From: JADJDM01 sp044352985
GTDB lineage: Bacteria; Bacteroidota; Bacteroidia; B-17B0; Aurantibacillaceae
Reading direction: 5' to 3'
Assembly: GCA_044352985.1 (NCBI GenBank)
Contig: JBILCU010000016.1
Coordinates: 9,363-73,362, forward strand
Length of the DNA: 64,000 nucleotides
The notes under the pieces are model-generated. The model saw only the letters and a program-made list of their open reading frames with translations. It searched no databases and was not told the DNA's origin. Positions within the stretch are counted from its first letter, which is position 1, and the number at the start of each line of letters is the position of its first letter. A program made the position numbers and the translations under genes. Positions 17,237 through 26,721 of the stretch are shown one piece after another.

Positions 17237-17839
17237 ATGCAACTAACTAACAGAAAAAAAGTAGTATCCAATAAAGAGCAAACACTTGTTGAAAGATTAT
17301 ATCTTCCGGGTTTGATAAAGGGTATGATGATAACAGGCAGTCACTTGTTTAAAAAACGTGCGACTGTTGATTATCCAGATGAGAAACGACCAATCGCTCC
17401 AATTTACAGAGGTCAGCATGTGTTGAAACGTGATGAAAATGGAGCTGAACGTTGTACTGCTTGTGGCATGTGCGCTGTTGCTTGTCCGGCAGAAGCAATT
17501 ACCATGGAGAGCGCGGAGCGTAAAAAAGGCGAAGAGAATTTGTATCGCGAAGAGAAATACGCGAAGATTTATGAAATCAACATGCTTCGTTGTATTTATT
17601 GTGGTTTGTGTGAAGAAGCATGTCCGAAGGAAGCCATTTTCTTAACTGACAGAATTGTTGATGCTGAATACGAAAGAGGAGATTTTGTTTACGGAAAAGA
17701 CAAGTTGGTTGAAAAAACAAATGAGCGAATTGATGTAAGTAAACGTCAAACTCCTGAAGTTCTTGAGTTCAAGAAGAAACCGGGATTAAAACACAACGAA
17801 TTGTTTGATGCAAAAAAAATTGATTCGAAAAAACATTAA
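17237..17839 (+). CDS. nuoI: NADH-quinone oxidoreductase subunit I
   Basis: 200 residues. Two 8Fe-ferredoxin motifs, CTACGMCAVACPAEAI and CIYCGLCEEACPKEAI, bind [4Fe-4S] clusters N6a and N6b that relay electrons to N2. The N-terminal amphipathic part (LYLPGLIKGMMITGSHLFKK) and YRGQHVLKRDENG are typical. The C-terminal tail is Lys-rich. 12 bases after nuoH. Confidence 0.96.
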   Translation: MQLTNRKKVVSNKEQTLVERLYLPGLIKGMMITGSHLFKKRATVDYPDEKRPIAPIYRGQHVLKRDENGAERCTACGMCAVACPAEAITMESAERKKGEENLYREEKYAKIYEINMLRCIYCGLCEEACPKEAIFLTDRIVDAEYERGDFVYGKDKLVEKTNERIDVSKRQTPEVLEFKKKPGLKHNELFDAKKIDSKKH

Positions 17840-17879
17840 ATCTCAAAATTGTAAATCGTCAAATCGAAAAATATAAAAA

Positions 17880-18416
17880 ATGAATACACTTCTTCTCAAT
17901 ATTCCGGTTACACAATATCTGTTTTATTTTCTTTCGTTTCTTGCATTCCTTTGCGCCCTAATGGTGGTGATTTCTAAAAATCCAATACATAGTATTTTAT
18001 ATTTAATCATTACTTTTTTTGCCATTGCAGGTCACTACTTGCTTTTAAATGCGCAGTTTCTTGCTGTGGTTCATATCATAGTATATGCCGGCGCTATTAT
18101 GGTGTTGTTTTTATATGTGTTGATGATGATGAATTTGAATGTAGATAATGAGCCACATAAAAATACTGTCCTTAAAATTGCAGCTGTGGCTTCTAGTGGA
18201 ATGTTACTTTTAACACTAGTTGCTTCGCTTAAAGGTGCTGACTCATTGGTTCCCGCAGCACCATTAGATACTCAGGTTGGTTTAATTAAAAACCTTGGTA
18301 AAACTTTGTTCGGAGAATTTTTATTCCCTTTTGAAATCTCCTCTGTTTTGTTGCTTTCAGCAATGGTTGGTGCTATCATGATCGGAAAAAAAGATCCTTC
18401 TAAAACTTCAAATTAA
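17880..18416 (+). CDS. nuoJ: NADH-quinone oxidoreductase subunit J
   Basis: 178 residues, five predicted membrane helices. The conserved HSILYLIITFFAIAGHYLLL and LAVVHIIVYAGAIMVLFLYV blocks, including the pi-bulge region of helix 3, identify NuoJ/ND6. Part of the proton-translocating membrane arm. The 40-base gap from nuoI holds the TCAAAATTGTAAATCGTCAA type filler. Confidence 0.95.
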   Translation: MNTLLLNIPVTQYLFYFLSFLAFLCALMVVISKNPIHSILYLIITFFAIAGHYLLLNAQFLAVVHIIVYAGAIMVLFLYVLMMMNLNVDNEPHKNTVLKIAAVASSGMLLLTLVASLKGADSLVPAAPLDTQVGLIKNLGKTLFGEFLFPFEISSVLLLSAMVGAIMIGKKDPSKTSN

Positions 18417-18459
18417 TTTTCACACAATTGAACTCAAAAATCTAAAATCTTAAATAAAA

Positions 18460-18795
18460 ATGTCCGGAATTCTTTTACAGTCAGCAATCATATCTACTCC
18501 AATTGAGTGGTATATTTTATTGAGCGCGGCTTTGTTTACCATTGGAGCATTGGGTGTAATGTTTCGTCGTAATGCCATTATTATTTTTTCTTGTATTGAG
18601 CTTATGCTTAATGCCGTTAATTTATTATTAGTAGCATTCTCAAGTTATCACAGCGATGCCTCAGCTCAAGTATTTGTGTTCTTCATTATGGCTGTTGCTG
18701 CCGCTGAAGTTGCAGTAGGTTTAGCCATTTTAAGTATGATCTACCGTAATGTGAAAAGCATTGATATTGATGTGTTAAGCAGGTTGAAAAATTGA
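18460..18795 (+). CDS. nuoK: NADH-quinone oxidoreductase subunit K
   Basis: 111 residues with three membrane helices. The conserved acidic residues are visible in CIELMLNAVNLLLVAF and in AAAEVAVGLAILSMIYR, the two buried Glu of NuoK/ND4L needed for proton pumping. The N-terminal extension (about 10 residues) is slightly longer than the minimal family form. Followed by a 199-base spacer containing a palindromic repeat. Confidence 0.95.
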   Translation: MSGILLQSAIISTPIEWYILLSAALFTIGALGVMFRRNAIIIFSCIELMLNAVNLLLVAFSSYHSDASAQVFVFFIMAVAAAEVAVGLAILSMIYRNVKSIDIDVLSRLKN

Positions 18796-18889
18796 CGAAT
18801 TAAAAGATTTACGATTTGACAATTTATAATCTAATTATAAAAATAAAAAAATGATAATGAAGCTAGATAGTTGTTTTGAATTAAAAATA

Positions 18890-18943
18890 TGTCAGTTCGA
18901 GCGAAGTCGAGAACTGTCTATTTCGACTACGCTCAATATGACA
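18890..18943. repeat. TGTCA-ended palindromic element between nuoK and nuoL
   Basis: A 54-base imperfect palindrome. The left arm TGTCAGTTCGAGCGAAGTCG pairs with the right arm ending CGACTACGCTCAATATGACA, around a short central TCTA. It looks like the interspersed palindromes found in intergenic regions of many Bacteroidota. As RNA it would form a strong hairpin inside the nuo transcript. No coding ORF of substance; a 32-codon ORF through it is rejected. Confidence 0.75.
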
Positions 18944-18994
18944 GTTTGAATGAAAAAATTAAAAAAATAAAATTGTAAATTATAAATATAAAGT

Positions 18995-20878
18995 ATGATA
19001 AAGTTAATCGGTTTAATTCCACTGTTTCCCTTAATCGGTTTTTTAATTAACGGATTCTTTGGAAAGAAAATAAGTAATGGTTTATCCGGAACAATTGCGG
19101 CTACTTCCATTTTGGCTTCTTTTGCTCTTGCAATAGGTGTGTTTCTTCAAGTAAATTCTTCTGTTGAAAAAACACATGTTGTTCACTTGTTCTCATGGAT
19201 TAACTCCGATACATTAAATATCCCATTTTCATTTTTGGTTGATCCACTTTCTTCCCTATTTTTATTAATCATTACCGGTATTGGATTTTTAATCCACGTA
19301 TATTCTATCGGTTACATGCACCACGATGAAGGTTTTTCACGCTTTTTTACTTACCTAAACCTGTTCGTTTTTTTCATGTTGTTGTTAGTGTTGGGTAACA
19401 ATTACCTAATCATGTTTGTTGGTTGGGAAGGTGTTGGTTTATGTTCTTATTTATTGATTGGTTTCTGGTTTAAAAATAACGAATACAACAATGCTGCTAA
19501 AAAAGCATTTATCATGAACCGTATTGGTGATTTAGGTTTTTTACTAGGTATCATTTTGATTTTTGTTACGTATGGTTCCATTTCTTACGGAGAAGTGTTC
19601 AGCAAAGCAAGTATTGCAGGAGACAATACTATTACTGCTATTGCTCTTTTGTTGTTTATTGGCGCAATGGGTAAATCGGCGCAAATTCCGCTTTATACCT
19701 GGTTACCTGATGCGATGGCTGGTCCAACACCTGTTTCTGCATTAATTCACGCTGCAACCATGGTAACTGCGGGTATTTATATGGTAGTGCGTTCCAATAT
19801 TTTTTATTCTATTTCCGAAGAAGCAAGCGCTTTTGTTGCTATTGTTGGTGCAGTTACTGCCCTAATGTCTGCAATAATTGGTTGCGCTCAAACAGATATT
19901 AAAAAGGTGTTGGCTTATTCAACCGTTTCTCAATTAGGTTTAATGTTTTTGGCCTTGGGTGTAGGCGCATACAGCACTGCCGTATTCCATGTAACTACGC
20001 ATGCATTTTTTAAAGCGTTGTTGTTCCTTGGAGCAGGTTCTGTCATCCATGCCATGAGTGGCGAACAAGACATTCGTAAAATGGGCGGACTTAAAAAAGC
20101 ATTGCCAATTACTTACTTAACTATGGGCTTGGCAACATTAGCCATAAGCGGAATTCCGGGTTTTTCAGGATTTTTCAGTAAGGATGAAATTCTTGCGCAT
20201 GTTTATGAAGAAAACAAAGCGCTTTGGTTCGTTGCTTCTGTTACTTCCTTACTGACTGCGTTTTATATGTTCAGAATGTTCTTCCTTACTTTCTGGACCA
20301 ATTTCCGTGGAACAGAAGAACAAAAACACCATTTACACGAATCTCCAAAATCAATGACAATTCCTTTAATCGTATTGGCTGTGTTATCGGTATTCGGTGG
20401 TTTAATGGGAATACCTGAAGCATTACACGGCAACAATTGGATTGCTGAATATTTAAGTCCTGTTATCTATCGTAAAAACCCTTCAACGCTATCTCATTCT
20501 ACAGAATACATGTTGATGGGCTTGGCAACATTGGCTGCTATTGCAGCAATTTACACCGCATACAATGTTTATCAGAAATCAAATGTTCTTCCGGCAAGTT
20601 CCGAAAAAACAATGCGTCCATTTGAAAAACTGGCTTATAATAAATTTAAAGTAGATGAATTTTACAATTCAATCATTACAAAACCATTGGATATTTTATC
20701 TGCAACCTTGAAATACTTGGATACTCAAATATTGGATAAGTTTGTAGATGGCATTGGTGTTGCCGTAAACGCAATTAGTTCACTGGTGCGTCAGTTACAA
20801 ACGGGTAATATCGGTTTTTATATTTTCTCCATGGTTTTAGGAGTTATTGCAATTATTTTTTGGAACGTTTTAAAATAA
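18995..20878 (+). CDS. nuoL: NADH-quinone oxidoreductase subunit L
   Basis: 627 residues, many membrane helices. GWEGVGLCSYLLIGFWF contains the conserved Glu of the antiporter-like fold, GKSAQIPLYTWLPDAMAGPT and the Lys/His half-channel residues (ALIHAATMVTAG, THAFFKALLFLGAG) follow. The C-terminal lateral helix region ends at the membrane segment FYIFSMVLGVIAIIFW. It is the distal proton pump of complex I. Confidence 0.97.
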   Translation: MIKLIGLIPLFPLIGFLINGFFGKKISNGLSGTIAATSILASFALAIGVFLQVNSSVEKTHVVHLFSWINSDTLNIPFSFLVDPLSSLFLLIITGIGFLIHVYSIGYMHHDEGFSRFFTYLNLFVFFMLLLVLGNNYLIMFVGWEGVGLCSYLLIGFWFKNNEYNNAAKKAFIMNRIGDLGFLLGIILIFVTYGSISYGEVFSKASIAGDNTITAIALLLFIGAMGKSAQIPLYTWLPDAMAGPTPVSALIHAATMVTAGIYMVVRSNIFYSISEEASAFVAIVGAVTALMSAIIGCAQTDIKKVLAYSTVSQLGLMFLALGVGAYSTAVFHVTTHAFFKALLFLGAGSVIHAMSGEQDIRKMGGLKKALPITYLTMGLATLAISGIPGFSGFFSKDEILAHVYEENKALWFVASVTSLLTAFYMFRMFFLTFWTNFRGTEEQKHHLHESPKSMTIPLIVLAVLSVFGGLMGIPEALHGNNWIAEYLSPVIYRKNPSTLSHSTEYMLMGLATLAAIAAIYTAYNVYQKSNVLPASSEKTMRPFEKLAYNKFKVDEFYNSIITKPLDILSATLKYLDTQILDKFVDGIGVAVNAISSLVRQLQTGNIGFYIFSMVLGVIAIIFWNVLK

Positions 20879-20893
20879 CATTAATATAGAATT

Positions 20894-22357
20894 ATGCTTA
20901 CAGGTTTATTGATAATTATACCGCTTATTGCTTCACTACTTGTTTTTTTAACGAAAGGAAAAACAGCAAGAAGCGCTGCTTTGATTTTATCCATTATTGA
21001 ATTTGCTCTTTCATTGGCTGCACTTGCTGTGTTTAAAACAGCTCCGGCAAGTAAACAACTTATTCTTGACTGCACCTGGGTAGAAAGTTTAGGAATCAAC
21101 TTCGCTGTTTCATTGGATGGAATGAGTTTGTTGTTGGTATTATTAACGACTTTTCTTACGCCACTGATTATTCTCTCTTCATTCAATAATGAATATGAAA
21201 AACCAAATGTATTTTACGGGTTGATTCTGATGATGCAAATGGCATTGGTAGGCGTATTCATGGCAAATGATGGATTTTTGTTTTATGTGTTCTGGGAGTT
21301 GGCTCTTATTCCAATCTATTTTATTTGTTTGCTTTGGGGCGGTGAAAACAGAGCAAAAATCACCTTTAAGTTTTTTGTTTACACTTTATTCGGTTCATTG
21401 TTTATGCTGATTGCTTTGGTATTCTTATACCAACATTCAGGAATGCAAACCGGAATTAAATCTTGGGCAATTAATGAATTATATGAAGCCGGACGCGGAT
21501 TAACTGCTTCACAACAAGGATATGTTTTCTGGGCAATATTTTTAGCGTTTGCTATTAAAATGCCTGTATTCCCTTTTCACACTTGGCAGCCAAACACCTA
21601 TGTGAATGCTCCAACGCAAGGCACCATGTTGCTTTCGGGAATTATGCTAAAAATGGGAACTTTCGGGATGATAAAATGGTTATTACCAGTTGTTCCATTA
21701 GGTGTTCAGCAATACGGCCATGTAGCCATGATACTTTCCATAATCGGAATCATTTATGCTTCATGCATTGCTATTGTTCAAACTGATTTTAAACGTTTAA
21801 TTGCTTATTCTTCTATAGCTCATGTAGGATTAATAGCAGCGGGTATTTTAGCATGGAATCAACAAGGTGTTCAGGGCGCGCTAATACAAATGGTAAGTCA
21901 TGGTATTAATGTAGTTGGCTTATTCTTAATTGCTGATATTTTATTACGTAACGTAGGCACGCGCGACTCTTCAAAATTGGGCGGTATAAGAAATATTAAC
22001 CCACAATTCGCAATTTTATTTTTGATAGTATTATTAGGTTCTGTTGCCTTACCATTAACCAATGGATTTGTAGGCGAATTTTTATTGATTACTGGTGTAT
22101 ATCAATACAGCGCTTGGTTGGCAGCATTTGCAGGTCTAACCGTCATTTTAGGTGCCGTTTACATGCTGCGTAGCTATCAGGCAATAATGTTGGGTGAAGC
22201 CAATGAGTTAACTAAAAAATTTGTTGCACTTTCTTCACACGACAAAGCAGTTTTAATTATCATTTCTGCTGCAATCATTGCGTTTGGTGTTTACCCACAA
22301 CCATTAACAGATTTAGCAGAACCTGCAGTTAAAAATTTATTAAGTAATATAAAATAA
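20894..22357 (+). CDS. nuoM: NADH-quinone oxidoreductase subunit M
   Basis: 487 residues of the antiporter-like family. YVFWELALIPIYFICLLWGG contains the key Glu, MPVFPFHTWQPNTYVNAPTQG and VQTDFKRLIAYSSIAHVGLI are standard NuoM/ND4 motifs. It begins 15 bases after nuoL. Proton-pumping membrane subunit. Confidence 0.97.
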   Translation: MLTGLLIIIPLIASLLVFLTKGKTARSAALILSIIEFALSLAALAVFKTAPASKQLILDCTWVESLGINFAVSLDGMSLLLVLLTTFLTPLIILSSFNNEYEKPNVFYGLILMMQMALVGVFMANDGFLFYVFWELALIPIYFICLLWGGENRAKITFKFFVYTLFGSLFMLIALVFLYQHSGMQTGIKSWAINELYEAGRGLTASQQGYVFWAIFLAFAIKMPVFPFHTWQPNTYVNAPTQGTMLLSGIMLKMGTFGMIKWLLPVVPLGVQQYGHVAMILSIIGIIYASCIAIVQTDFKRLIAYSSIAHVGLIAAGILAWNQQGVQGALIQMVSHGINVVGLFLIADILLRNVGTRDSSKLGGIRNINPQFAILFLIVLLGSVALPLTNGFVGEFLLITGVYQYSAWLAAFAGLTVILGAVYMLRSYQAIMLGEANELTKKFVALSSHDKAVLIIISAAIIAFGVYPQPLTDLAEPAVKNLLSNIK

Positions 22358-22414
22358 ATAATTGATTAAGAATCGAAAATAAATTCAATCAACAGCATTA
22401 AATTAAGATAGAAT

Positions 22415-23800
22415 ATGAAGGGACTTTTTATAATTAGCGGATTAGGAATTATAGCCATGCTGGCTGAGATTTTTAAATTCAAGAAACTGGTTTATCCGAT
22501 TGTAATTGTTGGAATACTTGCTGCTTTGGGCTTAAATATGACAGAGTGGAACAACAACATGTCAATTTCTGTTTTCAATAACATGATTGTGTTTGATAAT
22601 TTTGCGCTAGCATTCAGTGGTGTTATTTTAGTTGTTGCGTTTTTCTGGTTCATTATTGCGCAAGATTATTTTTCTAACAAATCAAATGTGGTAGATTATA
22701 TAGCATTACTGTTATTTGCACTTACAGGAGCATTAATACTTACTGCTTACAAAAACATGACGACTTTATTCTTAGGAATAGAAATTATGTCCATACCACT
22801 TTACGTATTAGCAGCAAGCAATAAAGATGATGTTAACTCCAACGAAGCAGGGTATAAATATTTAATTCTTGGTTCATTTGCAACCGGATTTTTACTTTTT
22901 GGAATTGCTTTAATTTACGGAGCAACAGGCACCTTTGATATTATGGCAATACGTTCAAGTATTTCTGCTGCGCAAGGAGAAATGCCTTCTTTCTTTTATG
23001 TTGGGGTTATGATGATGTTGGTTGCCATGGCATTTAAAGTTTCAGCAGCACCTTTCCACTTCTGGGCACCAGATGTTTATCAGGGTTCTCCTACAGTTAT
23101 CACTGCTTTCATGAGTACAATTGTAAAAACGGCTGCATTTACAGCATTCATTCGTTTGTTTTTAGTTGGTTTTGGAGGCATCGATGAAAGATGGAACATG
23201 GTTATGGCATTTATTATTGCCTTATCATTAATAATTGCAAATATTACCGCTGCTTCACAAAACAATGTAAAACGTATGCTTGCCTATTCTAGCATTTCGC
23301 ATGCAGCATTTATGCTGATGGGTATTTTAGCAGTAAAACCGGGTATGTCAATTCCTAGCATATTATATTATTCATTAGCTTATTCGATTGGTTCCATTAC
23401 AGCATTTACCATTATTTACCTCATCGCTAAAAAATCAGATGAAAAAATAGATTCTTTTAATGGTTTATCAAAAAGAAATCCATTGATGGCATTCTGCATG
23501 TTAATTGCAATGTTATCACTTGCAGGAATTCCTGTCACAGCAGGTTTCTTTGCTAAGTATTATATTTTCACCACTGTGATGACAACGTCTTTCAAATGGT
23601 TAACGGTGTTAGCTGTTTTAACTTCTGCAGTTGGTGTTTATTATTACTTTAAAGTAATCATTGCTATGTACTTTAAACCGGCAAAAGATGATAGTGCTTT
23701 TACTTTGGATTCATCAATAATTAAAATAGTATTAGTGGTTACTACAATCATTACATTAGTTATCGGTTTTATGCCAGGTTATGTAATTGATGTGTTGTAA
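22415..23800 (+). CDS. nuoN: NADH-quinone oxidoreductase subunit N
   Basis: 461 residues of the antiporter-like family. FLGIEIMSIPLYVLAASNKD with the conserved Glu, AAPFHFWAPDVYQGSPT and NNVKRMLAYSSISHAAFML identify NuoN/ND2. Last gene of the nuo locus, convergent with hflX nine bases downstream; no strong terminator is visible between them. Confidence 0.97.
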   Translation: MKGLFIISGLGIIAMLAEIFKFKKLVYPIVIVGILAALGLNMTEWNNNMSISVFNNMIVFDNFALAFSGVILVVAFFWFIIAQDYFSNKSNVVDYIALLLFALTGALILTAYKNMTTLFLGIEIMSIPLYVLAASNKDDVNSNEAGYKYLILGSFATGFLLFGIALIYGATGTFDIMAIRSSISAAQGEMPSFFYVGVMMMLVAMAFKVSAAPFHFWAPDVYQGSPTVITAFMSTIVKTAAFTAFIRLFLVGFGGIDERWNMVMAFIIALSLIIANITAASQNNVKRMLAYSSISHAAFMLMGILAVKPGMSIPSILYYSLAYSIGSITAFTIIYLIAKKSDEKIDSFNGLSKRNPLMAFCMLIAMLSLAGIPVTAGFFAKYYIFTTVMTTSFKWLTVLAVLTSAVGVYYYFKVIIAMYFKPAKDDSAFTLDSSIIKIVLVVTTIITLVIGFMPGYVIDVL

Positions 23801-23809
23801 TAAATTACT

Positions 23810-25009
23810 TCAATACAAAAAATTATTGTAAGGATAACGTTTGATGTGTAGCTCTTTTACTTTATCGTAGACAATTTTCTTGAACTCTTCAATATTTTCT
23901 TTATTGCTTGCTGATATAAAAACGCAAGCGTTATTTAATTTATTCATCCAGGTTTTTTTCAAATCATCCAAAGATAAAACATCAGATTGCTCAAAATCGA
24001 TTGATACACCAACCACTGGTAATGGCTTATAAGCATCAATTTTATTAAAAACAATGATAATAGGTTTATCTGAAGCTTTAATGTCTGTTAAAGTTTGAGT
24101 AACTACCTGAATTTGTTCTTCAAAATTTTTATGTGAAATATCAACAACATGAAGCAATAAATCAGCCTCTCGAGCTTCATCCAAAGTTGATTTAAAACTT
24201 TCAACTAGTTGGTGAGGTAATTTCCTGATGAAGCCTACGGTATCAGATAGTAAAAAAGGGATGTTGTCAATTACCACTTTACGAGTTGTAGTATCTAATG
24301 TTGCAAAAAGTTTATTTTCGGCAAATACCTCACTTTTGCTCAACATATTCATTATGGTTGACTTACCAACATTGGTATAACCAACTAAAGCAACGCGAAT
24401 TAATTCACCTCTGCTTTTACGTTGAGTTACCATTTGCTTATCTATTTCAATTAGTTTCTCTTTAAGCAATGATATTTTATCGCGTATTATCCTTCTGTCA
24501 GTTTCAATTTCCTTTTCCCCTGCTCCACTTCGTGTTCCCGTACCTCCACGTTGTCTTTCCAAGTGCGTCCATAAACCAACTAAACGAGGCAACATGTATT
24601 GATAATACGCTAAATCAACTTGTGTTTTAGCATAAGCTGTTTGAGCACGTTGAGCAAAAATTTGCAGAATTAAAAAATTACGATCTAGTATTTTTTTCTT
24701 CAGCTCTTTCTCTAAATTTTTTTGCTGAGCAGGTGAAAGTTCATCGTCAAAAATCAACAATTGTATATTGTTTTGTTCAATGTATTCTTTTATCTCTAAA
24801 ATTTTTCCTTTACCAATATAGGTTGATTTATCAGGCCTTTCAAGTCGTTGAATGAACCTTTTTTTTGTTTCGGCACCATATGTTAATGCGAGAAATTCTA
24901 ATTCATCCAGGTATTCTTCAATTTGTTCTATATCATCCCGTTTTCCTGCAACGTTAATTAATATAGCACTTTCAAGTTCACTTGAAGATTTAATTTTATA
25001 TTCAATCAT
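23810..25009 (-). CDS. hflX: GTPase HflX
   Basis: 399 residues. An N-terminal HflX domain (YGAETKKRFIQRLERPDKSTYIGKGK and LIFDDELSPAQQKNLEKEL), a basic linker (RLVGLWTHLERQRGGTGTRS) and the G domain with G1 GYTNVGKST, G3 DTVG and G4 NKID. HflX binds the 50S subunit and splits stalled ribosomes under stress. The last gene of a probable three-gene minus-strand unit with lipA, 19 bases after its stop. Confidence 0.97.
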   Translation of the reverse strand: MIEYKIKSSSELESAILINVAGKRDDIEQIEEYLDELEFLALTYGAETKKRFIQRLERPDKSTYIGKGKILEIKEYIEQNNIQLLIFDDELSPAQQKNLEKELKKKILDRNFLILQIFAQRAQTAYAKTQVDLAYYQYMLPRLVGLWTHLERQRGGTGTRSGAGEKEIETDRRIIRDKISLLKEKLIEIDKQMVTQRKSRGELIRVALVGYTNVGKSTIMNMLSKSEVFAENKLFATLDTTTRKVVIDNIPFLLSDTVGFIRKLPHQLVESFKSTLDEAREADLLLHVVDISHKNFEEQIQVVTQTLTDIKASDKPIIIVFNKIDAYKPLPVVGVSIDFEQSDVLSLDDLKKTWMNKLNNACVFISASNKENIEEFKKIVYDKVKELHIKRYPYNNFLY

Positions 25010-25028
25010 AATTTAAAATCAAGAGAAA

Positions 25029-25895
25029 TTACCATACATGTTTTTCAGCATGGTATGATGAGCGAACAAGAGGTCCGCTTTCAACAAAACGAAAACCTTT
25101 ACTTAAAGCTGACGTTTCAAAACGTTTAAATTTATCAGGATGAACAAATTCCGCAACCGATAAATGCTTGTTGGTAGGTTGTAAATACTGACCTACCGTG
25201 AGTACATCACAACCTGAATTACGAAGATCATCCATTGCTTCATAAACTTCGTCTTCGGTTTCGCCTAATCCAACCATGATACCTGATTTTGTTTTTAAAC
25301 CGGCATCATGAACACGTTTGATTAACTCCATGCTACGATCATATTTTGCCTGAATTCTTACTTGTGCAGTTAATCGTTTTACGGTTTCAATATTATGTGA
25401 AATAATATCAGGTTTAACATCTATGATTCGCTGCAGATTTTCCCATTTACCTGCAAAATCTGGGATTAATGTTTCAAATTTTGTTTCAGGGCTTTCTTTT
25501 CTAATTGCTTTTATAGTCTCTGCCCAAATGATAGAACCACCATCTTTTAAATCATCTCTATCAACTGAAGTAATAACACAATGTTTTACATTCATCAACT
25601 TCACACTATTTGCAACGCGCATGGGTTCATCCCAATCAACTGGTTTTGGTCTTCCTGTTGCAACAGCACAAAATCCGCAAGACCGTGTACAAATGTTCCC
25701 TAATATCATAAATGTAGCTGTTCCTGCTCCCCAGCATTCACCCATATTAGGGCAATTGCCACTTTCGCAAATGGTATGTAGTTTATGTTTAGATACAATT
25801 TCCCTAACATTTAAATATTCTTTTCCCGTCGGCAATTTAACTCTCAACCAATCCGGTTTACGAGGTTTTTCTATTTTGTCAGCAACTTCCTTCAT
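25029..25895 (-). CDS. lipA: Lipoyl synthase
   Basis: 288 residues from ATG 25895, four bases past the upstream stop; an ATG ten codons earlier overlaps the neighbour. CESGNCPNMGEC binds the auxiliary [4Fe-4S] cluster that donates sulfur, and CTRSCGFC binds the radical-SAM cluster (C-x3-C-x2-C). HPDKF and the C-terminal GPLVRSSYHAE, with the serine that ligates the auxiliary cluster, are present. It inserts two sulfurs into octanoyl-proteins of 2-oxoacid dehydrogenases. No lipB in this window. Confidence 0.97.
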   Translation of the reverse strand: MKEVADKIEKPRKPDWLRVKLPTGKEYLNVREIVSKHKLHTICESGNCPNMGECWGAGTATFMILGNICTRSCGFCAVATGRPKPVDWDEPMRVANSVKLMNVKHCVITSVDRDDLKDGGSIIWAETIKAIRKESPETKFETLIPDFAGKWENLQRIIDVKPDIISHNIETVKRLTAQVRIQAKYDRSMELIKRVHDAGLKTKSGIMVGLGETEDEVYEAMDDLRNSGCDVLTVGQYLQPTNKHLSVAEFVHPDKFKRFETSALSKGFRFVESGPLVRSSYHAEKHVW

Positions 25896-25899
25896 ACAA

Positions 25900-26643
25900 T
25901 TAAAACCATTTTTTTCCAAAAACAAAAGATAAATACAAGGTAATAAAAACCTGTTCCTGTGGAATTTTAGCCATAGTAGCTACAGGCAATGGAAACACAT
26001 CAACTAAAACTCCTGTTTCTATTGCTTTTACTTCATTAGAATAATCACCATACTCGAAACTAAAACCTAATTTAGCGTAAGCTCCAGGTCGAACTGTTAA
26101 ATTGCTAAATCCAAATAACATTGGAGCCCTTCCTGCAATATTTGATAAATTGTGTTCTATAGGATTGTATCGTTCTATAATCGGGGTAATTAAATTATCT
26201 TTGAAAACATATAGGTAAACCGGCTTAACCAAAGCTAGGTTGCAACCTAAAACTGTTGACATTCTAACTTCTAAACTTTTTCTTTCTGACCTCTCATACA
26301 ATATTTGCTGTATGCCTATTCCTGACCTAAGCATAATTAAAGAATTTAATTTACCATAGTAAAAGCTTTTATTTCCGCTTATGCCTTCATATTTTAATTT
26401 ATATTCTTTAGGATGCTTCATGTTAGCTACTGAAAACTCTAAGATTCTTTTTCTGGTACCTGTAACATGTTTTAAACGGGCATACTGAATTCCCCATCCT
26501 CTGGTATGTGCAAAAACAGAACCGCAGGCTTCATTTCTATATAGCACATTTAAATCCTGCCCCTGATCTAATGGTGATGTTGCAATTTGCGAAAACAAAA
26601 TGCATGGCAAAAAATAAAAAAATATAATTAAGCGCTTTATCAT
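25900..26643 (-). CDS. Uncharacterised outer-membrane beta-barrel-like protein
   Basis: 247 residues from ATG 26643; an upstream in-frame ATG at 26688 would overlap the probable promoter. A signal peptide (MIKRLIIFFYFLPCILFSQ) is followed by alternating hydrophobic strands and a C-terminal VFITLYLSFVFGKKWF ending in Phe, typical of small outer-membrane barrels. I recognise no named family. It is first in a unit with lipA and hflX. Its function is unknown and its link to lipA may be only positional. Confidence 0.65.
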   Translation of the reverse strand: MIKRLIIFFYFLPCILFSQIATSPLDQGQDLNVLYRNEACGSVFAHTRGWGIQYARLKHVTGTRKRILEFSVANMKHPKEYKLKYEGISGNKSFYYGKLNSLIMLRSGIGIQQILYERSERKSLEVRMSTVLGCNLALVKPVYLYVFKDNLITPIIERYNPIEHNLSNIAGRAPMLFGFSNLTVRPGAYAKLGFSFEYGDYSNEVKAIETGVLVDVFPLPVATMAKIPQEQVFITLYLSFVFGKKWF

Positions 26644-26655
26644 TGTATAGATAAA

Positions 26656-26688
26656 CAAATATAAGCCATTAACAAACTTTAAATACAA
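26656..26688 (-). promoter_or_regulatory. Promoter for the OMP-lipA-hflX unit
   Basis: Plus-strand CAAATATA (26656-26663) reads TATATTTG on the minus strand, a full TAnnTTTG match. A CAA (TTG on the minus strand) at 26686-26688 gives 22-base spacing. It lies 12 bases before ATG 26643 and supports that start. Confidence 0.48.
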
Positions 26689-26721
26689 ATTTATTTGTTA
26701 ATTTGTAATAATTTACAAAAA

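Noticed and set aside
18850..18948. 32-codon ORF over the nuoK-nuoL palindrome
   Set aside because: It is made of the palindrome itself and lacks any signal or conserved feature.
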